Positions 57,831-64,000 of a DNA stretch of 64,000 bases are shown in pieces. The stretch is from Panax quinquefolius (lineage: Eukaryota > Streptophyta > Magnoliopsida > Apiales > Araliaceae). The stretch is taken from the NCBI GenBank assembly GCA_020205615.1, contig CM035166.1:94094706-94158705 (forward strand), in the 5' to 3' direction. A model generated the notes under the pieces. It saw only the letters and a program-made list of their open reading frames with translations, did no database searches and was not told the origin of the DNA. The first letter of the stretch is position 1, and every line of letters begins with the position of its first letter. The position numbers were made by a program, and so were the translations under genes.

Positions 57831-59015
57831 AATTTATATTAAAGAATATAATTTAATTGAATATAATTAAACGTTAAAATCTGAAAATCAATTTCTATAT
57901 TTTAAGGTATATTGTGTGAGTTATATCTCTTAATTCGACCGTTTAATCGTCATATTTTTTGATATGTTATACATATATAACCTGAGAATATGTTCGCCAA
58001 TTTTAAACCGTTAAAGATTAGCGTATAATTTTTTATGTATTTTAAGAAGTGGCTGGTTCGGGATTTTTCAAGCAGATTTAATTTTAGCAACAAGTTCTAA
58101 TATTTAAATGTATAACTTAATAATTTTAAATTCGATTTGGGTGATTCTTAAGGTTAAATTGGAGTATTTTAAGTCTATTTTCTATTAAAATTAATTAATT
58201 TGACAAATAAGTTTTAGTTAATGGTGATAAGACCAGAACAATGGACTGAGGTCTTAAGAATATATAAATTATCATACTAGGATTTTAAGATTTCTTAAGT
58301 TTTGTTATTGATTTTTAAGTTTCGGAGTATTAATAGTGATATAAGGTGATAATTAAAGGCACCTTGAATGAATTACGAATTATTATGGAATTATTAGTTT
58401 AGATTATATTTAATTCGAGGTGAATATGTTTAGGTGGTGAATAAATTTCGTATTTAATATCGCTAGCATTTGAGGGTAAGATTTTGTGGAGTGTGATATA
58501 GGTGGTTTTGCGTATCAGGTACGGATTTCGTACTCCTTCAGCGACAATCCTTTTAATTTTGATTTGTTCGTTTTTCTTTTCGTTTAGAAGTTGCTTATAT
58601 TGATTTTTAAGTTTTGGAGTATTAATAGGGGTACATGGTTGTTCATTCTCAAATTCATGTGAAAGTTTTGTCTTGGTATATATTAATACTTGGAACTTGT
58701 ATTTATACTCTTCGATCTAGTGTAGATTGTTTAGTATTTATTTTAATTTTTGTAGAAAAGTACATGTTAATATATTTTTGGAGACTTGTGTTAATGATTC
58801 GTTTTGAGTTGACATATACATTTTAGAATCCTCTTGTGTTGACATTGTGTCGCATGCGTTGCGATATGGTATCTTTGATAGAATAAACGATAGGGATACC
58901 TGAGTTATAAACGAAGAGGTGAACAAGCGATTAGGCAAGAGTTGATGTTGATTTCAAAAAAGAACAAATGTTTGAAGTAAATAAAAAAGGAGCTGAAAAT
59001 TGCAGAAGTAAAAGT
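57831..59015. other. Old LTR-like sequence
   Basis: The segment 57905-58060 (TATATTGTGTGAGTTATA, CGACCGTTTAATCGTC, GATATGTTATACATATATAA) matches a block in LTR A3 at 34285-34430. A direct repeat of TTTTTAAGTTTCGGAGTATTAATAG lies at 58312 and about 58600. No complete element could be defined. Confidence 0.45.
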
Positions 59016-59457
59016 ATCATCTATGATCAGATGGGGCTTTCATGGGGTGATCATCATTTGTGCAAATGACGAAGAATAGCAAAAAATGGCCAAGAGAAAA
59101 GAAAAAATTTAGAAAGATTTTGTGAAGATATTAAACATGGAAGAGGAAGTAATTAAGTATAGATCTACACATGGATTGCGTGTCGGGGTATTCCGATGAA
59201 GGCTTAGACTATAAAGACTATGAAAATGGTACCTAATTTATGGGGTAATAACCTGTTAGCTATAAAGGAAGAGACGTATACATTTAAAAGAAATGGAGAT
59301 TGCTTATTTGGTGATCCAGATGATAAGGAGATTGATGACATAATTGATTTGGAGTTTGAATCTAAGTCATATAGTGTGAGAGTCAAGGAAGTGATCTTTG
59401 AAGCCGACGATTTAAACGAATGTCATATGATTAAGGAGGAGGAAGAAAAGTAGGAAA
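59016..59457 (+). pseudogene. LINE-type N-terminal ORF fragment
   Basis: The frame reads TWIACRGIPMKA, a stop, then NLWGNNLLAIKEET and EIDDIIDLEFESKSYSVRVK. The pattern of a W-(V/I)-C-x-GIP segment, then LWG-x-(V/L)-AI-D-E-T and an I-D-L-E-(V/F)-x-S-x-x-Y-x-(V/I)-RV-x-E block, matches the region ahead of the endonuclease in plant LINE-type proteins. The endonuclease and RT are not present downstream. A lysine-rich ORF at 59604-59792 (MGKKKRRPKKRGIKRLKR) lies close by but was not recognised. The assignment is by pattern memory only. Confidence 0.5.
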
Positions 59458-60304
59458 CCAATCAAGGGGCGGATAACTTTAAATCAGTTGAATTTTTTTC
59501 TTAGGATATTGAAAACTTTCAGAAAGAGAGGGATGATAGTAAAGGAAGGTAAGTTTGATAAGGATGCTAAAAAATCAAGGGTCGCCGATAAGGTTGTGAA
59601 ACTATGTTTTTTGAAAATCAAAGTTCAAGTTTAGATGGGTCTGAAACTTTCAAATCTTTCAAGATGGGCAAAAAGAAAAGAAGGCCAAAAAAGAGAGGAA
59701 TAAAAAGGTTAAAAAGAGTGTCAAAGAAAAAATTTCAACCTTTATTACTGACATGGTTGGAAGCACTCAGGAATAGTAGTAAACGTATATGAAATATTTT
59801 ATGTTATCGTTTGATTTCTAGTTTGTTTGGGTTTGAAAGATCTTTTTGAGGACAGGGTGGGTACTATGATTCTGTTTTAAAGTCTTAGTGTGGGAATATA
59901 TTTCATTTTTATGATATGGGAAAATTTTCAGTTTGGCGGAATTAATATGGTGATAGAATTTAAATATTGGTGTTTACTCATTTGGGATTCCGCTGAGTTT
60001 TCTTATGGAGCAGCAGTAGCATGGTTGTTGTTTTTTTTTTGTTGATTTTTGCCTATACTCGGATCTGGTAATTATTTAATTATAATTTCAATTATTGAAC
60101 AGTGATTGTAAAAGGTGAAATGGTGAAAGAGTTCATGGTCTATATGACCCCTCGGCATAATATGAAAAGCTTTTAACTTCCTAAAAAGGGTAGAAATGGT
60201 TGAATGAGATGATAGAAGAGAAATCTTCAAAGGAGAAAAATGTAAAGGTTAAATTGAAAACCTATTTTCGGTGAATAGGAGAAGCAAAGATTAGTAGACT
60301 GTAA
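59458..60304. other. AT-rich sequence with a lysine/arginine-rich short ORF
   Basis: Apart from the short basic ORF at 59604-59792, nothing was recognised. It lies just before a gypsy 3' end. Confidence 0.4.
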
Positions 60305-60566
60305 TTTCGGAGACGAAATTCTTAGAAGAAAGGGTGAATGTGATAACCCAAAAATTTAGAAGATCTTGAATGATTAAATTAAAGGTTAAAGTTTAAAACC
60401 TAGAGTGAAAATAGATGATTTATTTAAAGTTTTTAAGAAAAATCTAAGGAAATGGTACGTTGAAATGATTCAACGATAAGGTTACGAAAAAGAATAAGAC
60501 CTAAACCGATTAAGAATGATTTGATATTGTGATTCCGGGGACGGAATCCTTATAAGGGGGAAAGAA
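60305..60566 (+). repeat. Gypsy 3' end and truncated LTR start
   Basis: TTTCGGAGACGAAATTCTTA, then GAAGAAAGGGTGAA and TGTGATAACCC at 60339: the familiar end of a gypsy pol gene, polypurine tract and LTR start. Only about 170 bp of this LTR remain, because a second end (TCCGGGGACGGAATCC, GGGGGAAAGAA) with its own LTR starts at 60567. Confidence 0.75.
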
Positions 60567-61828
60567 TGTGATAACCCAAATTTTTGGATAATATTAAAAT
60601 AAGAATTAAATAAATAAAATTCTTATTAGATAATATGTTGTATGATATTATATTGCATAAGTGGGTATGAACTATGCAATATGTGATGTTTATGCTTAAT
60701 AAATATATTCAGTATTATATATTTATTATATGTAAATAAATTATAGGGTAATTTATTAAAGAAAATGAGATGAGTAGAATTAAAATAATTTATAATATTA
60801 AATTATTTTAATATGGTAGATTGGTGGCATTAAATATACTTAATGTATAACCACTATTTTATTGAAGAAATCATATATTACACTATTGAGTGTAATGTAT
60901 GCATGTATTTAATGTAGTGAATATATTAATATATTTACTACGCTTAAATAAATTGTGAAAGCAATTTATAGAGAGGAAAGAAAATAATTGGATATATGAT
61001 ATTATGTTACATGAATAATGGTATAATATTTAATATTATACCAAATGATGTAAAGTAAAAATATGATATGACATCCAATATATAAAATATGTATATTGGT
61101 ATCAACTAGTTAGTAAATTAAATTCATATTTGAATAAATTAAATATATTAAATTATGTATTTAATGTACAAATAAATTGTTTGAAAACAATTTATGGAAA
61201 GGAGGAAATTAAATTTAATTATACAATATAGATTGTATAATTTAAATAAGTTATTAAATTAGGTAATGGGGAGTTAATAAATATATATATATTACGCAGG
61301 GAAATAAAATTGTGGGAACAATTTGTGTAATGAGGCAAAAAGAGGCGGGTTAGCATTAAATTAAATTCTTGCAAGGAATCATTTTTAACGGGGTAAGGAT
61401 ATTATAATTAATATAATATCTTAAGTAAATGTATAATTTCTTTTGTGGGAAATTATGTAAAACATTTATTTTGTGTAAACAAAGTAGAATGGTAATATTA
61501 ATAAATTGTATTATGTTTTATGGTGGAATACATAATTGATATATAATTTATGTATTGCCAAGAAGAAAAGAATAATAAGAACGATAAGTTGTTTAAATAA
61601 TAACTTACTAAATAAACTTAAGTTATTAAAGAGAGGTTAAGTAATTAAATAAATTCTAGCTTGGAATTATTCTAATAAAGCAAAGATATTTTATTAAATA
61701 TAATATCTTAGTTAATTTAGTAAATTTTCATTTATAAGGGAATAATATGTAACACATACATTTTATGCGAATAAAGGCAAAACATATTATATTTATAAAT
61801 GTTATGTTTTTTTATGTAGAGGTAATAC

Positions 61829-61831
<3 letters not shown>

Positions 61832-61886
<55 letters not shown>
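61832..61886. repeat. (TA)27 microsatellite
   Basis: Pure TA dinucleotides inside LTR D. Confidence 0.98.
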
Positions 61887-61887
<1 letters not shown>

Positions 61888-62749
61888 CAATTATATATTC
61901 TATGTATTCCTATTCTATGTATTCCTAAATTTAATTAAATGAGAGTAAATAAAATAGAAACCCAAGCCAAACACTGTTGAAAGATTGGGGGACAAAAAAA
62001 TTGGGATTATAAATTTTAGCATCCTAGCCTTCTTTTCCTCTACTAGCCGAATTCTCCCATATTTCTCCTCTTCCTGTGCCGGGCTCCCCTGTCCCAGAAA
62101 TAAGTCTCAACCGCGCTATTTCTTCCGACATTCAAATCCTAATCGAGCAATTATAATCCAAGAATCAAGCATACAAGGTATACAACTTATTCTATATATA
62201 TGTTTGCAAATATGGAATTTGAGTATTTAGCATAGCGAGTTAGTAATTTAAATGTGAAATTAGTTGGTTGGGATTGAATTTAACAGTGAAAACAGTTGGT
62301 TAATGATCATTTATGTAACGATCAAGCTATGGAAATGGAACTTATAATGTAAAACATGTTTTAGAAACTAAAGGAATGGAATTGGGTCAATGTTTGAAAG
62401 TTAGTAAACTAAATTATGAAATAGCTACATACATGTATGGTTTTCTGAGTATTGGTTGTTGTGGACGGAAGTTAGAGCCAAGGAGTATATGATTGGTTGT
62501 GCGGAGTAATAAGGTGGCAAAAAAAAAAGGGCTAGAACATAGACCAAACAACATGAAATATGCGTTTTAAGAAAATGCACACCAAGTGCTTGATAAAAGT
62601 CCTATATGGACTGTTTTTGTTAAAATCCAAATATTAAGCAAATCCGAGGCTAAGGTAATGTATATTTACACTATATGAAGATGATAGGGGTTTGGGCAAA
62701 GTAAATTAGAACGAAATGCGAATTTAAGCCAAAACGAAAGTTGAAAGTT

Positions 62750-63066
62750 AGTATGTCAAGCCATTTTTGAGCACAGTTTTGGGTAACTTAAAGAGTCCAA
62801 AATGGTGAGCTTATAGTTTCTAAAAATAGTCTCATATGCTATATATAACATATTAAAAATTGGTTTTAATCCGGCATATGAGCTAAAAGTTAAAAAGTTG
62901 TAAGTTGGCCATGATGTCCAAAACGCATCTGCCCATAGCAGTAGGCAGCAGCAGCACGCTGCAGGGCGGATGGCTGGGGGCTTCTTTAAGCTCTCAGTCA
63001 ACGAGTTTAAATGATTCAAATTGTTGAACTGGTATGTTTCTAAAATAGGTGAGTACATCACCTATA

Positions 63067-63107
<41 letters not shown>

Positions 63108-64000
63108 AAAACTTAATACAAATGAATCGAAGATGTAAAAAATTAAACTACGTGAAATAAACATGTTAGAAACCGAAAAATTGTGAACTGCTGACCCTAA
63201 GAACAAATTTGGGGCTAGCTAGAATTTCCAGAAACTTCTGGGCTTTTGGGGTATTATAGTAAATTGAATAAGCTTTCCATAGACTCCGGAACGGATGAAT
63301 TCCGATTTCGGAGCAAAGAGTTATGACCGTTCAAAATAGTTGCGTCAAAACTGTCTAAACTCGGGGCAGTCACCTTGCACGAATTTTCTGGAATTCTGTG
63401 TTTTGAATTTGGAAATGGTCAAAGAATGAAAGTTGTAGTCCCGGAAGTTAGCTTTGCGTGGGCTCGAGAATCGCCTAAAAATGTTTTAAAATGAAAAAGT
63501 TATGACTGTTTTAGCGAGAGAGGGTACAGCTGGGAAGAAATTGAAACTGTTATGAACGTCTACTTTTGACGCATTATTTGGGCTGCCTAATGAGCCCGAA
63601 TTGGGTGACTCGTATTTTTTAAAAATAGTCTCATATATTATATATAACATATTTAAAATTCGTTGTAATCCAGTATACGAGCTAGAAGTAATGAGGTCGC
63701 AAAATGGGCACGTTGGAAATAGAGCTGCTGCCCATGGCAGCAGCAGTGGTGATGTTTGGCAATGGCTGGGGGTTTTCCTTGGGCTCTCAGCCAACAAACT
63801 TAAATTGCTTAAGATGCACGACTAATGTTTTACTATAATAGCTGAGTATATCACCTACATAATATCAAAATTCCATATGAATAGATCAAAGCCGTGAGGA
63901 GCGAAAAGCTAGCAAAACAAGAGAAAAGAAGAAGGGGTTGTTGCCCATTGGCAGCAGCAGTTAGCAACAAGGAGCAAATTTGGAAAGCAATTGGGTTCAT
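62750..64000 (+). repeat. Divergent tandem duplication of about 790 bp in LTR D
   Basis: The block AAAAATAGTCTCATATGCTA (62822), then GCTGCCCAT-GCAG and GGCTGGGGG-TTCTT, and CTGAGTACATCACCTA recurs at 63619-63860, shifted by about 790 bases. The second copy is cut by the window end. Confidence 0.8.
63072..63105. repeat. (AT)17 microsatellite
   Basis: AT dinucleotides after the first duplication unit in LTR D. Confidence 0.97.

Larger units (their letters stand above)
60567..64000 (+). repeat. LTR D, running past the window end
   Basis: It starts TGTGATAACCCAAATTTTTG after a polypurine tract. It resembles the start of solo LTR C (ACTATGCAATA-GTGAT near 60675 and 31270). A leader with CAAG/GTATACAAC occurs at 62176. 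The LTR end is not reached. At least 3434 bp lie in the window. Confidence 0.7.

Noticed and set aside
62756..63825. ORFs of 74-103 codons around the GCAGCAGCAG stretch
   Set aside because: They lie in an LTR duplication, occur on both strands and have no recognisable domain.

Overview
The window is 64 kb of AT-rich plant nuclear DNA, most likely from a eudicot. I see no intact host gene, tRNA or rRNA gene. Almost all of it is transposable elements inserted into one another: Ty3/gypsy elements and their solo LTRs, Ty1/copia remnants, LINE scraps, a hAT element, a CACTA element and a Stowaway MITE. The plant assignment rests on initiator-tRNA-Met primer sites, chromodomain and Tat-type gypsy polyproteins, a plant mobile domain gene and the Stowaway termini. 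Every coding region is broken by stops, frameshifts, deletions or insertions. Where possible, element ends were fixed by target-site duplications (TSDs) read directly from the sequence.

Layout, left third. 1-9797 is a plus-strand chromodomain gypsy element (called G1 here): LTR remnant, primer site, gag, protease, a reverse transcriptase that lost its palm, RNase H, integrase-chromodomain and a 2.7 kb 3' LTR. A 1.5 kb hAT element with an 8-bp TSD splits its integrase, and another LTR is nested in its 5' LTR. 9798-about 21885 is a Tat-lineage gypsy element (T1) cut off at its 5' side: decayed pol with two RNase H domains and two integrase zinc modules, then an antisense plant mobile domain (PMD) gene, tandem repeats, a nested non-autonomous copia element (C1, TSD ATGAT) and a probable 3' LTR holding a Stowaway MITE.

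Layout, middle. 22080-25388 has a copia gag fragment and a LINE fragment, both on the minus strand, in otherwise unrecognised DNA. 25394-53643 is one minus-strand gypsy element (G2) with near-matching TSDs (AAGAC/AAGAT). It has been opened four times: by a 3.4 kb solo LTR (TSD TTCAA), by a 5.3 kb solo LTR (TSD ACTAA) that itself holds two further solo LTRs (TSDs ATTAT and TTGTT), by a rearranged inverted-LTR block (TSD CTTCA) and by a 4.4 kb CACTA element. Removing these leaves about 5.6 kb, the normal size for such an element.

Layout, right. 53649-64000 holds a 3.4 kb solo LTR (TSD AGATA), a LINE-like ORF remnant and the start of at least one more LTR that runs off the window. The most interesting points are the antisense PMD gene inside the Tat element, splice-site-like signals at equivalent positions inside several long LTR families, evenly spaced GAATATTC dyads in the LTR upstream regions, and an array of snRNA-USE-like motifs inside the hAT element.
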